The notes: generated by a model from the sequence alone, not told the origin. Positions 9,723 to 18,750 are shown, numbered from the stretch's first letter. The stretch: DNA of 64,000 nt from PZPK01 sp965230795 (GCA_965230795.1 OZ246020.1:2852001-2916000), one strand, 5' to 3'. Made by a program: numbers and translations.

Positions 9723-10334
9723 TTAGTTCTCAGCCGCAGCCTTGTTAACAAGCTCTGGCAATTGCATTTCAATCAATGACATCAACATCTTAATTGCCAA
9801 GTTACCATTCGATTTTAGCGTTTCTAAAGGCTTAGTTAACTCAGGCGTTTCAAGTACGTAGCGTTGCACTTCTCTATTGCCTTCTGATTCAAGCGTAAAA
9901 GACAGAAATGGATGAGTGGGGTCATCTTTGCCGCCAGTTGTTTTGAAGCCAATCTCCCGGATTGAAACAAGCAGCGTTTCTTCACTACATAACGCGTTTG
10001 TGTTTTCGGCGCCTGAACAAATTTGCGGAAGTTCGTTTTTGAATCGCGTTGAAAGGCCAGCAAACCAATTAGGATTGGATCGATCCATTGCCGCTTTGAT
10101 TTCTTTGCCAATTCCAACATCAATGGCAATGCCCACCGCAATACCTGAAGGGCCGAGCGAGGTCATTAGCATTGGGCCGGCAGCAGAGCCTTTGCCGGAA
10201 AATTCGATCTTTCCGTTGGTATTGTCTGATACAACAATCTGCGGCCCTAAAGACTCACTATTGTGAAAATGCTGGCACCCGCCAATCATTAAGACCAGAC
10301 CCAGACAAAAGAAACGGTAGAAAAACAACTTAGA
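9723..10334 (-). CDS. Predicted lipoprotein, unknown function
   Basis: Lipobox LMIGGC is preceded by a hydrophobic segment (YRFFCLGLVLMIGG), so this is a likely lipoprotein; an upstream ATG at 10367 adds ten residues and the ATG at 10334 is about as likely. The body has a Gly/small-residue membrane-like stretch (GPSGIAVGIAIDVGIG) and a soluble C-terminal half with two Cys (QICSG, ALCSE). It interrupts the secreted-protein array but does not share its pattern. I do not recognise the family. Confidence 0.7.
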   Translation of the reverse strand, partial: SKLFFYRFFCLGLVLMIGGCQHFHNSESLGPQIVVSDNTNGKIEFSGKGSAAGPMLMTSLGPSGIAVGIAIDVGIGKEIKAAMDRSNPNWFAGLSTRFKNELPQICSGAENTNALCSEETLLVSIREIGFKTTGGKDDPTHPFLSFTLESEGNREVQRYVLETPELTKPLETLKSNGNLAIKMLMSLIEMQLPELVNKAAAEN

Positions 10335-10384
10335 CATAAAATCTTTAAACTCAGAGATGCTACTCATGCCCCGATGGGCTCTAT

Positions 10385-10708
10385 CTACTCGATCGCGATG
10401 CCCGTGATTTTTGCCTTACCGCCGTCACAGCCATCAAAGAATAGATTGACATCCGTACCAGTTGCTTTTGCCGCCAACGCAATACTAAGCAGACGGTTTA
10501 GCGCATCGGGCGACAACCACTCTGTTTTTACAATACCCCATGTAGGAGACGGGTTGGCTCCACGGGAATGAAAGCTGGCATTGACGCGAATATGCATGTC
10601 CTCGCTACGGGTATCGATACGTTCTACTTTAACCCAGCCACTACTGCCTGCGGCATTAGCCATAAACGCTACAAACAAACCCGAAGCAAGAGCCAACTTT
10701 TTAAACAT
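10385..10708 (-). CDS. Small secreted protein, array member 6
   Basis: 107 residues from the ATG at 10708 (RBS AAGGAAAG). Signal peptide ends FMANA. Mature part lacks the first Cys of its relatives but keeps LLSIALAAKATGTDVNLFF and DGC, then KITGIAIE. With only one mature Cys it cannot form the usual internal disulfide. Confidence 0.75.
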   Translation of the reverse strand: MFKKLALASGLFVAFMANAAGSSGWVKVERIDTRSEDMHIRVNASFHSRGANPSPTWGIVKTEWLSPDALNRLLSIALAAKATGTDVNLFFDGCDGGKAKITGIAIE

Positions 10709-10770
10709 TGCTACTTTCCTTAATGACAACTAAATTTTTTCGCTCGATAAAATAACGGCTTGTAACCTGT

Positions 10771-11088
10771 CTACTGACGATAGGGAATCAAATAGGTCCA
10801 GTTTTCAAGAGCATTTGTACCGCAAGACTCTCCATCATTTAGCACGGCCTTCACTTTCTTGTCGGCCATCTGAGCCGCCAGCGCAATACTAATGTTTTCG
10901 TCCAGACCTATATCCTCTGCCGTTCCCTTCAACTTGGTATTGTCAGCAAGCTCAATCCAGGTCGTGCCATCATGTACGTTTACGCTGATCTCCTGAACAT
11001 GAGCGTCACAATATTCGTAGGCACTTCCAACGACCGACCATAAGCTCAGAGCAACCCCTGCCACGAAACATTTCGACCTCAAAAACAT
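10771..11088 (-). CDS. Small secreted protein, array member 7
   Basis: 105 residues; strong RBS GGAGGGG. Signal peptide ends VVGSA. Mature part: YEYCDAHVQEISV near the N-terminus (like YEYL in the outlying member), then ISIALAAQMADKKVKAVL and ESC. Function unknown. Confidence 0.75.
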   Translation of the reverse strand: MFLRSKCFVAGVALSLWSVVGSAYEYCDAHVQEISVNVHDGTTWIELADNTKLKGTAEDIGLDENISIALAAQMADKKVKAVLNDGESCGTNALENWTYLIPYRQ

Positions 11089-11115
11089 AACTCACCCCTC
11101 CTCAATATCGTTCAT

Positions 11116-11436
11116 TCAATTGATAATGTGTACTTGAGTTATTCCCACCCAGTTTCCAGACAGACAACCATCAGAAATGATTTTTACTTTTTTCTCTGCC
11201 ATTTTTGCTGCCAAAAGCGTTGACACGATATGCTCATTGTCCGTTTTGTTGATTCCCATATAATTATTATTGCCGCAACCATGTGTCTGGACTGCGTTGG
11301 GGAAGCCTTCTTTCAAAGTAACGCCAACTTTTCCATTATCAATTGTAATGTAATCGCCGATGTATCCTATATCGCCAACCGGTGTTGCCAGGCACTGCAC
11401 GCTAAGCCCCAGCAGCGCTAAAACCCTCTTAATCAT
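11116..11436 (-). CDS. Small secreted protein, array member 8
   Basis: 106 residues, signal peptide ending QCLA. First mature Cys in THGCGNNNY; family helix IVSTLLAAKMAEKKVKII and DGC; ends in the beta strand VGITQVHIIN. Its helix is the closest match to member 7 (AAKMAEKKVK versus AAQMADKKVK), suggesting a recent duplication. Confidence 0.75.
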   Translation of the reverse strand: MIKRVLALLGLSVQCLATPVGDIGYIGDYITIDNGKVGVTLKEGFPNAVQTHGCGNNNYMGINKTDNEHIVSTLLAAKMAEKKVKIISDGCLSGNWVGITQVHIIN

Positions 11437-11502
11437 TTTTTAGACCTCTTCTGTTTTGCCAATTACTTACAAACAATCCCGAACCAAAAGTTGAATGTTT
11501 AC

Positions 11503-11835
11503 TCAGTCTTCCGGACGTAATTGAAATAAGTAGTGGGGCGTATAATGAACAATATCTCCACAGTTCTCGTTGCCATTACTCTGGTGTATCTGAACGAGAA
11601 CATTCATCTTGGTCGTGAGCGCAACTAAAACCAAGCTGTCAGCTGCTTCACTTTGCGAACAAATCCAAGAACCATTCGCCCCTCCAGTACCTGATGTCTT
11701 GTATGCCAGCCTTTTGGGATCGGGGCATGTGTGATCCGCCATCACTCTCACTACCTTTCCCTCGCAGCTAAATACTGCTGCCTGGGCAGAAACGGTCAAA
11801 AAGGACAAATACATTAGCGCTAATACTTTTTTCAT
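11503..11835 (-). CDS. Small secreted protein, array member 9
   Basis: 110 residues, signal peptide ending SAQAA. Cys in FSCEGKV, ADHTCPD, SWICSQ and NENC, so two disulfides are possible. The helix motif is degenerate (LVLVALTTKMNVLVQI). RBS AAAGGAAT. Function unknown. Confidence 0.7.
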   Translation of the reverse strand: MKKVLALMYLSFLTVSAQAAVFSCEGKVVRVMADHTCPDPKRLAYKTSGTGGANGSWICSQSEAADSLVLVALTTKMNVLVQIHQSNGNENCGDIVHYTPHYLFQLRPED

Positions 11836-12242
11836 GTTTTGGTTATTCCTTTTCTAAAAACTGCGTTCACATTTTCAGTATATCTCTGCAAAGCATTGAA
11901 CAGCCTGCCTTGAGACATGTGACCAAGTTACTCAGGGAACTCTCGACGAGAGCTAGCTATGTATGCCAAACGCTGACCATGGATAGGCAGAATCAGGAGC
12001 GGATAGGTGGTAAGACCAACATCCCTTGGTTGAGAATCATCCTTGGTAAACTAAGGGGCGTTATTTTGACGAATTCGATTTTGAGCCTCAAGTAGAACCT
12101 AGGGAAGTTTTGAATTAGCTCACTTAAATGCTCTTTTTCGACAACTTCCTTTCGGTGTCCGTCTTGTTGTCCTACACGCACTATAAATGATGTAGAGAGG
12201 GCTAAACCTTTGTGAACACAAAAATGCAATGAATTGGTTATA
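11836..12242. other. Intergenic inside the array
   Basis: No credible gene. The reverse-frame open stretch here lacks a signal peptide and any family pattern. It may hold a promoter for members 9 to 6. Confidence 0.4.
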
Positions 12243-12617
12243 TTATTGAGCTGCTGCACTCACCATGTGAGGACGATTGGCGGTTGACCAACTCCCTTGA
12301 CCTGCACAAGTGTCACCAGGATCGTACTGGATACGAATTTTAGAGCGCTGAGCCATAGAGGCCAATGCTATGGAATACCAAGTTTTACAGGCATCAGCAC
12401 TTACCCCTTTCCAGTCCGTGACCATATTGCACAAGACCCGCCCAACGTGGTCTCCGTAGAGTTCTTGTGACAGGATCTCGACTCGCCCCTGATACACTAT
12501 CTGCATCGAGTCAATTTTTCCTTCACACGTTTGCTGATTTGGGCCAAAGGAAAATGCCGTGCCGCTTAGTAAAAATAGAGCTACGATCCAGGCAGATCGC
12601 GTTATAAACTCGGTCAT
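12243..12617 (-). CDS. Small secreted protein, array member 10
   Basis: 124 residues from the ATG at 12617 (AAGGAG nine bases upstream; TTG at 12626 and ATG at 12623 sit too close to it). Signal peptide ends TAFS. Mature part: QQTCEGKIDSMQIVY, CKTWYSIALASMAQRSKIRIQY and DTC. The opening CEGK is shared with member 9 (CEGKVVRV), so these two form a subgroup. Confidence 0.75.
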   Translation of the reverse strand: MTEFITRSAWIVALFLLSGTAFSFGPNQQTCEGKIDSMQIVYQGRVEILSQELYGDHVGRVLCNMVTDWKGVSADACKTWYSIALASMAQRSKIRIQYDPGDTCAGQGSWSTANRPHMVSAAAQ

Positions 12618-12669
12618 ATACATCAACTCCTTATCATCAGTTTCAATTTACCCTTTACTAAGGACTTCG

Positions 12670-13470
12670 TTAATTCGGCACAAACAAGGTATTGGTTGCA
12701 CATCTCTCAGTAAGCAGCTTTCCATCCTGGTCAAACGCCGCGTAGTTAGCACTCTTAAACATCTCAAAAACTGGCAGAGATAAATCTTCTCCAACCTCAA
12801 TATAAAAAGTAGGACGAATACTATTTATCAGTGTTTGCGCACCTTCAATTACCAGAAGCTCCGCACCTTCGACATCAATTTTGACAAAGGTGGGTGCGCC
12901 AAAGGTTTCCAGCAAAGTATCAAGCGTGAGTGTTGGTACATAGTCTATTGATCGAACACCGCCCATTTGAGATCGGCCACCCGCTACTTCAAGAGCATTA
13001 CTTGCCCTCCCCCTCTCAGCAATCATAAAAGAGGCGACTGAATTCGTGTTCGATACTGCTGCGGGCAACACTTTGATATCTCGATCCGCATATTGGCCAA
13101 GCTGTGCCGATCTCCGCAGGACGCTTGCCAACCAGACATCTGCTTCTATTGCCAGCACGGATCCCAAACGAGCGATAGAGGCAGCCGCGAAAGTAAACAC
13201 ACCGACATTTGCTCCAACGTCCCATACAACACTATCTTCCGTGAGATGCTTTTCTGCTAAGACTATTAAGTCCTGATCAAACGCTTGCGAACCTGGCTTC
13301 AAATACTTTAATTGCGAATCAGGGGAAACATATAGCGGGACAACGTTGCCATTTACTCTGATTTTCCGCTTTAGTATTTTTCCTCGACTCAGTTTTTCTA
13401 CTATTTTTCTGACACTCAAAATTTCAACCCCTCTTTTTGTCTGCCTCAAGTATATAAATCTAAATGACAT
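12670..13470 (-). CDS. FkbM family methyltransferase
   Basis: 266 residues with a class I SAM-dependent methyltransferase core: motif I VWDVGANVGVFTF, acidic loop AIEADVW, and the FkbM signature VKIDVEGAELLVIEGA, followed by IRPTFYIEVGED. FkbM-type enzymes O-methylate sugars or polyketides; the substrate here is not indicated. It is the most upstream minus-strand gene of the array block, about 50 bp before member 10, so it could be co-transcribed with it. Confidence 0.85.
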   Translation of the reverse strand: MSFRFIYLRQTKRGVEILSVRKIVEKLSRGKILKRKIRVNGNVVPLYVSPDSQLKYLKPGSQAFDQDLIVLAEKHLTEDSVVWDVGANVGVFTFAAASIARLGSVLAIEADVWLASVLRRSAQLGQYADRDIKVLPAAVSNTNSVASFMIAERGRASNALEVAGGRSQMGGVRSIDYVPTLTLDTLLETFGAPTFVKIDVEGAELLVIEGAQTLINSIRPTFYIEVGEDLSLPVFEMFKSANYAAFDQDGKLLTERCATNTLFVPN

Positions 13471-14039
13471 AGGTATGACATCCGAGGCATAAACAGATAT
13501 TCAAATAGAGAGATCCGTCTTTTTTATGGTTGCGGTCTGCTTGGCGGACCACAACCATAACAGTTGGGCTTGCGGTTATTGCTACGCTGCATGATTTGCT
13601 TGGCGCAGCTAGCACGTTAAAGACGTGACAAACGAACCAACAGAACCACCTTTTTCTGATTTCGGTTTATGGTATTTGGCTGGCGAGGTCAGTGAACCAA
13701 TGTCTCTGACCCCATTGATTTGCGAAACAAACCAGTAAAAAGGAGAGTGCTATACAAAAAGACTTGAGATTTAACCGTGCAATAAACCAGGTCGGCATCA
13801 TAACTTCCTTTCAAAAAGATCCATTTATCTACCGCTTAACCCTTCCCCCACCGCCAAAAAGACAAAGCAATCAATGGCTCTGACCCCTTGATTCTGGATT
13901 CTGGATTCTGGATTCTGGATTCTGGATTCTGGATTCTGGATTCTGGATTCTGGATTCTGGATTCTGGATTCTGGACCCCTTGATTCTGCCTTTATTCCTA
14001 TGGCAATGACAACCTCAGAAATACCCAGCGCCTGATTTC
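13471..14039. other. Intergenic with GACCCC repeats and heptamer tandem repeat
   Basis: No gene. Family A words occur at 13703-13721 and 13878-13890 and again just after the tandem repeat (GACCCCTTGATTCTG), matching those at the left edge of the window and bracketing the RHS/secreted-protein island. Confidence 0.6.
13890..13974. repeat. Heptamer tandem repeat (GATTCTG)n, about 12 copies
   Basis: Twelve nearly perfect copies of a 7-bp unit over 85 bp, flanked on both sides by GACCCCTTGATTCTG. The array looks like slippage expansion of the end of a family A repeat. Confidence 0.95.
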
Positions 14040-14915
14040 CTATTTCCACGCCAGCTGATACCTCAATATCAACTGCTTGTCCTCAATAAATCCGTTTTGA
14101 GTTTTATGGTCTCGCCCGTACTGAAGCGTTATCTGCCCGAAATCAAAACGTTTCCTGAGCGCCAGTTGATAGCGTCGTTTTTTGATTCGGTCGTTCTGCT
14201 CGATGCCATTGAGAGTGGTTTCTCCACCCGATACAAAAAACAGGCTAATAGCCAGCATTGTTGTGCCATCCGGGTGTAGCATCAGACTCGCCTGACTCGA
14301 ATAAAGCAGATCCTGCTCAAGCTCTTGTTTGAGAACCGGTGAATCATCGTTGCTACCAAACCATTGAACATCGCTTACCAACATACCATCCACGTCTTCC
14401 AATAGCCGTCGTTGGTACCCTACCTGAAACGCGCTGCTGTAACGATTTTGCCCCAGGTTCAGGGCATCATCACTATCGTACTCACCCATCGGAAACAAGG
14501 CATAGATTGCGGCGGCGAGATACTCTCCGGCTTTTGTGTTTGTATATGGCCAAACAGCAAACGCCATTGCGGTATCTCCCAATCCGGATTTGCTTTCAAG
14601 ATTCGACAAAGAACCCTTTGGTTTGAGTTTGGCCAGGGTCGGCTGGATATAAACGACAGCAGGAGAGGACTGGATCGCAAAGGTACGATTGTATCGAGGC
14701 AAAAACTGCCGGGTTTCAACCTTGCTTCCCTGCCCCAAATTCTCGCCTTCGCGATAACGCTCTCCCAGGTTGCCGGTTTGGTAAGACAGCATCACCACAT
14801 TCAAGCCAGGGGGCGGAGGAACCAGATTGCCTGGAATGACATCCACCGCATAACTCTGCATTGCGAAGACACAGGCGACTGCAATCCATACAACACGACT
14901 GAGTTCCGGGATCAC
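14040..14915 (-). CDS. Outer-membrane transporter-like protein (phenol MetA-pathway family)
   Basis: About 291 residues from a GTG at 14915 that has AGGAGG five bases upstream; an ATG at 14933 would add six residues. A signal peptide (VACVFAMQSYA) is followed by DVIPGNLVPPPPGLNVVMLSYQ and alternating aromatic beta strands to the C-terminal LILRYQLAWK. The pattern fits the family annotated as 'putative MetA-pathway of phenol degradation', which are outer-membrane barrels linked to uptake of hydrophobic compounds. Substrate unknown. Confidence 0.75.
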   Translation of the reverse strand: MIPELSRVVWIAVACVFAMQSYAVDVIPGNLVPPPPGLNVVMLSYQTGNLGERYREGENLGQGSKVETRQFLPRYNRTFAIQSSPAVVYIQPTLAKLKPKGSLSNLESKSGLGDTAMAFAVWPYTNTKAGEYLAAAIYALFPMGEYDSDDALNLGQNRYSSAFQVGYQRRLLEDVDGMLVSDVQWFGSNDDSPVLKQELEQDLLYSSQASLMLHPDGTTMLAISLFFVSGGETTLNGIEQNDRIKKRRYQLALRKRFDFGQITLQYGRDHKTQNGFIEDKQLILRYQLAWK

Positions 14916-15302
14916 TTCGCCCTCCTGCACCATTCATCTATGTACCCAGAAAGTATAGTTCAAGGCGCGCCATGCCTGATTCAAGCATTAAACATTCGCC
15001 CCCAAAGAACTTCGTTCTACCAGCGCTGAGAAAGCACACCAAAAACGTGAACATATTCTCAGTTTTAACCCTGTAACACGCTGAAAAAACAAAAGACGAA
15101 CACCTCCGGTATTTTGTTCGCACAAGGTCTCTCCTTTATTTCACTTACCATGCATATTGCGATGTCCGGTTCTCTGGCGGGAATCCTCAATTCTGAATCG
15201 GACAATGGCACTCAAGCGCTATTGGAAGGCCGACTCCGGCTTTGCCTCCAGGGACAGCACAGCACTGTTTCAAACATAACAACTATATAATTGGAGAACC
15301 CA
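14916..15302. other. Intergenic between divergent genes
   Basis: Divergent promoter space for the outer-membrane protein and the GDSL hydrolase. No small gene or RNA is evident. Confidence 0.4.
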
Positions 15303-16280
15303 ATGAAATCACTATTGAGCACATCTTTAAAAAAATTCCTGACACTCACTGCTGCGGCCGCGCTGTCCTTTAGTGCCAGTGCCTTTGATAACATCGTCAT
15401 CTTCGGTGACAGTCTTTCGGATACAGGTAACGCCAAGGTTTTTTCAGGCAATCCCGGCATCCCCGAACGCTTTTCAAACGGTCCGGTTGCCGTCGATTTT
15501 CTCACCGCAGCCTTTGGCCTTCAGGCCACCCCTTCCCTTTTTCTCACGGGGCAGGAGCTTGGCAATAACTATGCAGTTGGCGGTGCAATCGCGATTGATG
15601 CAGACGGCGACGAAAACACCTTCGACACCAACCTGCCAAGCCAGGTGAATACCTATCTTGGCTACAACGGTTTTTCAGCCGATGCCAATACCTTGTATGC
15701 CGTGATTATCGGAGGCAATGATCTGTTCGCCGCTCAGGGTATTCGCGCTCAGTATGTAAAGTCTGAACCAGGCGCCGAACGCCAGGGGATCCGGCAGGCA
15801 GCCCGCGCACGGGTAGATGAGGCGGTCGACTCGATCGAAGCTCAGCTTGAAAAACTGATTGCAGCAGGCGCCCAGCACATATTTGTCGCCAATGCTCCGG
15901 ACATTGGTACGGTTCCCAATACCGATATTCTGGTCGCCAACCTGATGGCCACCACAGAGAACCGCCCCGAAGAGCGTCGGGCAGCGCGCATGGTCCCGCT
16001 GTCTTCGAGACTGACCGCCTTATTCAACAAACGACTGGCGCGAACCATTGAGCGCCTTGAGCGAGGCAGCGGCCTTGATATTATCGAATGGGACCTCGCC
16101 AGTTTTCTTGGCAACCAAATCGAAGATGCGGAAGAACTGGGCTATACCAATATTGATGACTCTTGTCTGGCTGACAGTCAGATTCCAGACTGCGACGGAT
16201 ACATTTTCTTTGACGGTGTTCACCCCACCACGCTCGTCCACCAACGCGCGGGTGAAAGTATTCTGGAAATACTTCAGTAG
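15303..16280 (+). CDS. Secreted SGNH/GDSL hydrolase
   Basis: 325 residues from the ATG at 15303 (GGAGAA just upstream; the TTG at 15291 is inside the RBS zone). Signal peptide residues 1-27 (ALSFSASA). Block I FGDSLSDTGN holds the nucleophile Ser37, block III is GGNDLF, and block V DGVHPT holds the catalytic Asp304/His307 pair. Size and order fit the lipase/esterase subgroup with thermolabile-haemolysin-like members. Likely an exported lipase or esterase; a terminator follows. Confidence 0.88.
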   Translation: MKSLLSTSLKKFLTLTAAAALSFSASAFDNIVIFGDSLSDTGNAKVFSGNPGIPERFSNGPVAVDFLTAAFGLQATPSLFLTGQELGNNYAVGGAIAIDADGDENTFDTNLPSQVNTYLGYNGFSADANTLYAVIIGGNDLFAAQGIRAQYVKSEPGAERQGIRQAARARVDEAVDSIEAQLEKLIAAGAQHIFVANAPDIGTVPNTDILVANLMATTENRPEERRAARMVPLSSRLTALFNKRLARTIERLERGSGLDIIEWDLASFLGNQIEDAEELGYTNIDDSCLADSQIPDCDGYIFFDGVHPTTLVHQRAGESILEILQ

Positions 16281-16313
16281 GCCAATACTATAAAAATAGA
16301 GTTGGCCAAAATT

Positions 16314-16342
16314 AAAAAGGGGGGACAAAAACTCCCCCTTTC
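16314..16342 (+). terminator. Rho-independent terminator after the GDSL gene
   Basis: Stem AAAGGGGG / CCCCCTTT with a loop of about ten bases, 35 bp past the stop codon. Confidence 0.75.
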
Positions 16343-16447
16343 TCACTAAAACTACAACCAGCTCACGCTATCAGCGTTCACTTTTGACCCGCCTTTGCAA
16401 ACATCCGACAATGCCTTTTTTCTCACACATCACAAAAGGAATACTGG

Positions 16448-16828
16448 ATGATCGGATATGTCACTCTTGGATCAAATGACCTGCAACGCTCTGCGGCATT
16501 TTATGACGAAGTACTCGGGCTAATGGGCGCAAAACGCTTTATGGATACTGACAAGTTCATCGCCTGGACTAAAGGACCGGGAACTCCGGGACTATCGATC
16601 ACTCAACCCTTTGATGGTGGGGAAGCCACGACTGGCAACGGCGTTATGGTTGCGCTCAGTGTCGATACACCAGACCAGGTACATGCAATCTACGAGAAGG
16701 CCCTGGAACTCGGAGCCAAGGATGAAGGCAAGGCAGGACCGAGAGATGGCGTGCCGGGATTCTACGCAGGCTATTTCCGAGACCTGGACGGCAACAAACT
16801 CAACGTCTTCTGTTTCACCAAACGTTAG
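16448..16828 (+). CDS. VOC (glyoxalase/bleomycin-resistance fold) protein
   Basis: 126 residues with the VOC beginning GYVTLGSNDLQRSAAFYDEVLGLMG and end GYFRDLDGNKLNVFCF. The paired beta-alpha-beta-beta-beta modules are recognisable, but the substrate is not. Metal ligands: a His at the first position is replaced by Thr (YVTLGS), while the Glu/Asp positions near the end are less clear, so it may not be a classical glyoxalase I. Monocistronic. Confidence 0.85.
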   Translation: MIGYVTLGSNDLQRSAAFYDEVLGLMGAKRFMDTDKFIAWTKGPGTPGLSITQPFDGGEATTGNGVMVALSVDTPDQVHAIYEKALELGAKDEGKAGPRDGVPGFYAGYFRDLDGNKLNVFCFTKR

Positions 16829-16847
16829 CAACGCTGCCCTTCAACAT

Positions 16848-18395
16848 CTATTCGATTGGCGTGACACCGGCATAGGGAATGCCTGCCAACTGGGCAAGCT
16901 CCCTATTCCACGTCGACAGATCTTCGATATTGAATTGACTCAATGACTCGTGGCCGCAGGCGCGTGACATGACCTGCATCAGCTCAACGGATGCGCGAAG
17001 AAAGTTATTCAGCTGTAAGGCCGATTGCTCTACCTTGATACGCGCCCTTAATTCCGGTTTTTGAGTTGCCACCCCTGCCGGACAGTTATTGGTATTACAC
17101 ATACGTGCGGCGACACACCCGATCGCCTGCATCGCACTGTTCGCCAGTGCAATGCCGTCCGCTCCCAGCGCCAGCGCTTTTACAAAATCCATTGGCACGC
17201 GCAGTCCACCGGTAACGATAAGACTCACCTGACCCGATACGCCCTGTTTATCCAGATAGCGCCGTGCGCGAACGAGTGCCGGAATCGTTGGCACGCTGAT
17301 GTGATCACGAAAAATCTCCGGAGCGGCGCCAGTGCCGCCACCGCGACCATCGAGAATGATATAGTCCGCTCCCGCATCCAGAGCAAACTGAATATCCGCC
17401 TCAATATGATTGGCACTCAGTTTGAAGCCGATGGGAATACCCCCAGTGATTTCACGCACGCGGTCACCAAACCGCCTGAAATCCTCCACGCTTTTCAGGT
17501 CTTCAAAGGTTGGAGGAGACACGGCATCCGTGCCTTCTTCGATACAGCGAACCTGCGCTATTTTGCCACGATTTTTACTAGCAGGAAGATGTCCGCCGGT
17601 GCCGGTTTTTGCACCCTGACCGCCTTTAAAATGAAATGCCTGAACCCGCGTCAGCAACTCCTCCCGATAGCCAAACTTGGCGCTGGCCAGCTCATAGAAG
17701 TAGCGACTATTGGCTTCCTGCTCTTCGGGAAGCATTCCGCCCTCCCCTGAGCAGATTCCGGTTCCAGCCATCTCTGCGCCTTTCGCCAGGGCGAGTTTGG
17801 CTTCTTCAGAGAGCGCACCAAAACTCATATCAGAGACGAATAGTGGAATATCGAGGCATAATGGTTTTTTGGCCTTGGGTCCGATTACCAACTGCGTGTC
17901 TACGTCACGATCTTCCATCAGGGGCTTGCTGGCCAACTGCGCTGCCAACAGTTGGATATCATCCCATTTGGGAAGCTCATGACGAGGCACACCCATTGAT
18001 GTCATCGGGCCATGATGGCCCACCCTGGATAAGCCCTCACGAGCAAGCTGATGTATCAGCTCTACTGTAGGTTCTTCCCGCGTTGCTTTCGCCCGAGGCG
18101 ATTCATCATCAGAATCTTTTAGACCCGGCCCTTCTTTCCCTATGTGCTCATCATCAAATTGCTTGTGGGTGCCATCACAATAAGGCGGGTTATTGGTATG
18201 TTTGCAGGCACATAGATAGGCAACATCATCGCTTTCTACCTTGAATGGCTTGGGTTTGAAACCTGTGCTGGCATGGGATCCGTCACAAAAGGGCTGCTTG
18301 GACGACCGCCCGCAGGTACAAAAATAGTACTCTTTGCCAGATTCGAGTGACACTTTGGCAGGTTTGTTATTGGCGACGATGGGATTCTGGCTCAT
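16848..18395 (-). CDS. FMN-binding glutamate-synthase-like protein with two N-terminal CDGSH domains
   Basis: 515 residues. Two CDGSH [2Fe-2S] sites at the N-terminus: C26, C28, C37, H41 and C62, C64, C73, H77. From about residue 105 follows a GltB central/FMN-binding TIM barrel: FVSDMSFGALS, GEGGMLPEEQ, KPGTGGHLPA-like GAKTGTGGHLP, IDGRGGGTGAAP-like ILDGRGGGTGAAP, and the cluster motif MCNTNNCPAGVATQ. It lacks the amidotransferase domain, so it probably passes electrons to a substrate other than 2-oxoglutarate/glutamine. Cytoplasmic. Exact reaction unknown. Confidence 0.88.
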   Translation of the reverse strand: MSQNPIVANNKPAKVSLESGKEYYFCTCGRSSKQPFCDGSHASTGFKPKPFKVESDDVAYLCACKHTNNPPYCDGTHKQFDDEHIGKEGPGLKDSDDESPRAKATREEPTVELIHQLAREGLSRVGHHGPMTSMGVPRHELPKWDDIQLLAAQLASKPLMEDRDVDTQLVIGPKAKKPLCLDIPLFVSDMSFGALSEEAKLALAKGAEMAGTGICSGEGGMLPEEQEANSRYFYELASAKFGYREELLTRVQAFHFKGGQGAKTGTGGHLPASKNRGKIAQVRCIEEGTDAVSPPTFEDLKSVEDFRRFGDRVREITGGIPIGFKLSANHIEADIQFALDAGADYIILDGRGGGTGAAPEIFRDHISVPTIPALVRARRYLDKQGVSGQVSLIVTGGLRVPMDFVKALALGADGIALANSAMQAIGCVAARMCNTNNCPAGVATQKPELRARIKVEQSALQLNNFLRASVELMQVMSRACGHESLSQFNIEDLSTWNRELAQLAGIPYAGVTPIE

Positions 18396-18480
18396 AGCGA
18401 CTCCTTGGCGAAAGAAGGCTTCGCAATACGGCTTCTATTTGCGAGCGTTATGACTGAAACGCTTGAGGATTGTCAGCAGA

Positions 18481-18750
18481 TCACTCCAGGCCGAAGCCGG
18501 GGTCGCTCTCCAGCTTTTGCTCAATGGTCTCAACTTCATGAAGTACTTTAATCAGTCTCGCATGCTCAGTAGTCGCCATACCCGAACGCAAGTACAGCTT
18601 CATCGCATTAATCACACGCTGCCAATGATCAAATCGATAGTTAAGGCTTAGTAGTGATTTGGCAACAAAATCGGGATCCTCTCCCTGCTCACGCATTTGC
18701 GCAGCTTTTGCCAGGGCCTGTTTGAATTCAGCTTCAGTTGGCTTACCCAT
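18481..18750 (-). CDS. Conserved small protein, unknown function
   Basis: 89 residues, soluble, helical, starting MGKPTEAEFKQALAKAAQ. No membrane segment and no Cys. It lies 40 bp downstream of the response-regulator gene on the same strand and may share its transcript. I have seen similar short proteins only as hypothetical proteins in marine gammaproteobacteria. Confidence 0.7.
   Translation of the reverse strand: MGKPTEAEFKQALAKAAQMREQGEDPDFVAKSLLSLNYRFDHWQRVINAMKLYLRSGMATTEHARLIKVLHEVETIEQKLESDPGFGLE

Noticed and set aside
9571..9726. Plus-strand 51-residue frame (MLKHVIRKSVGHSKEVAMFL)
   Set aside because: It looks somewhat protein-like, but there is no RBS, no known family, and it runs between two minus-strand genes; possibly a gene remnant, not reported as a gene.
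13825..14049. Frame encoding repeated PESRIQN units
   Set aside because: Simply the heptamer DNA repeat read as protein; no RBS or domain.
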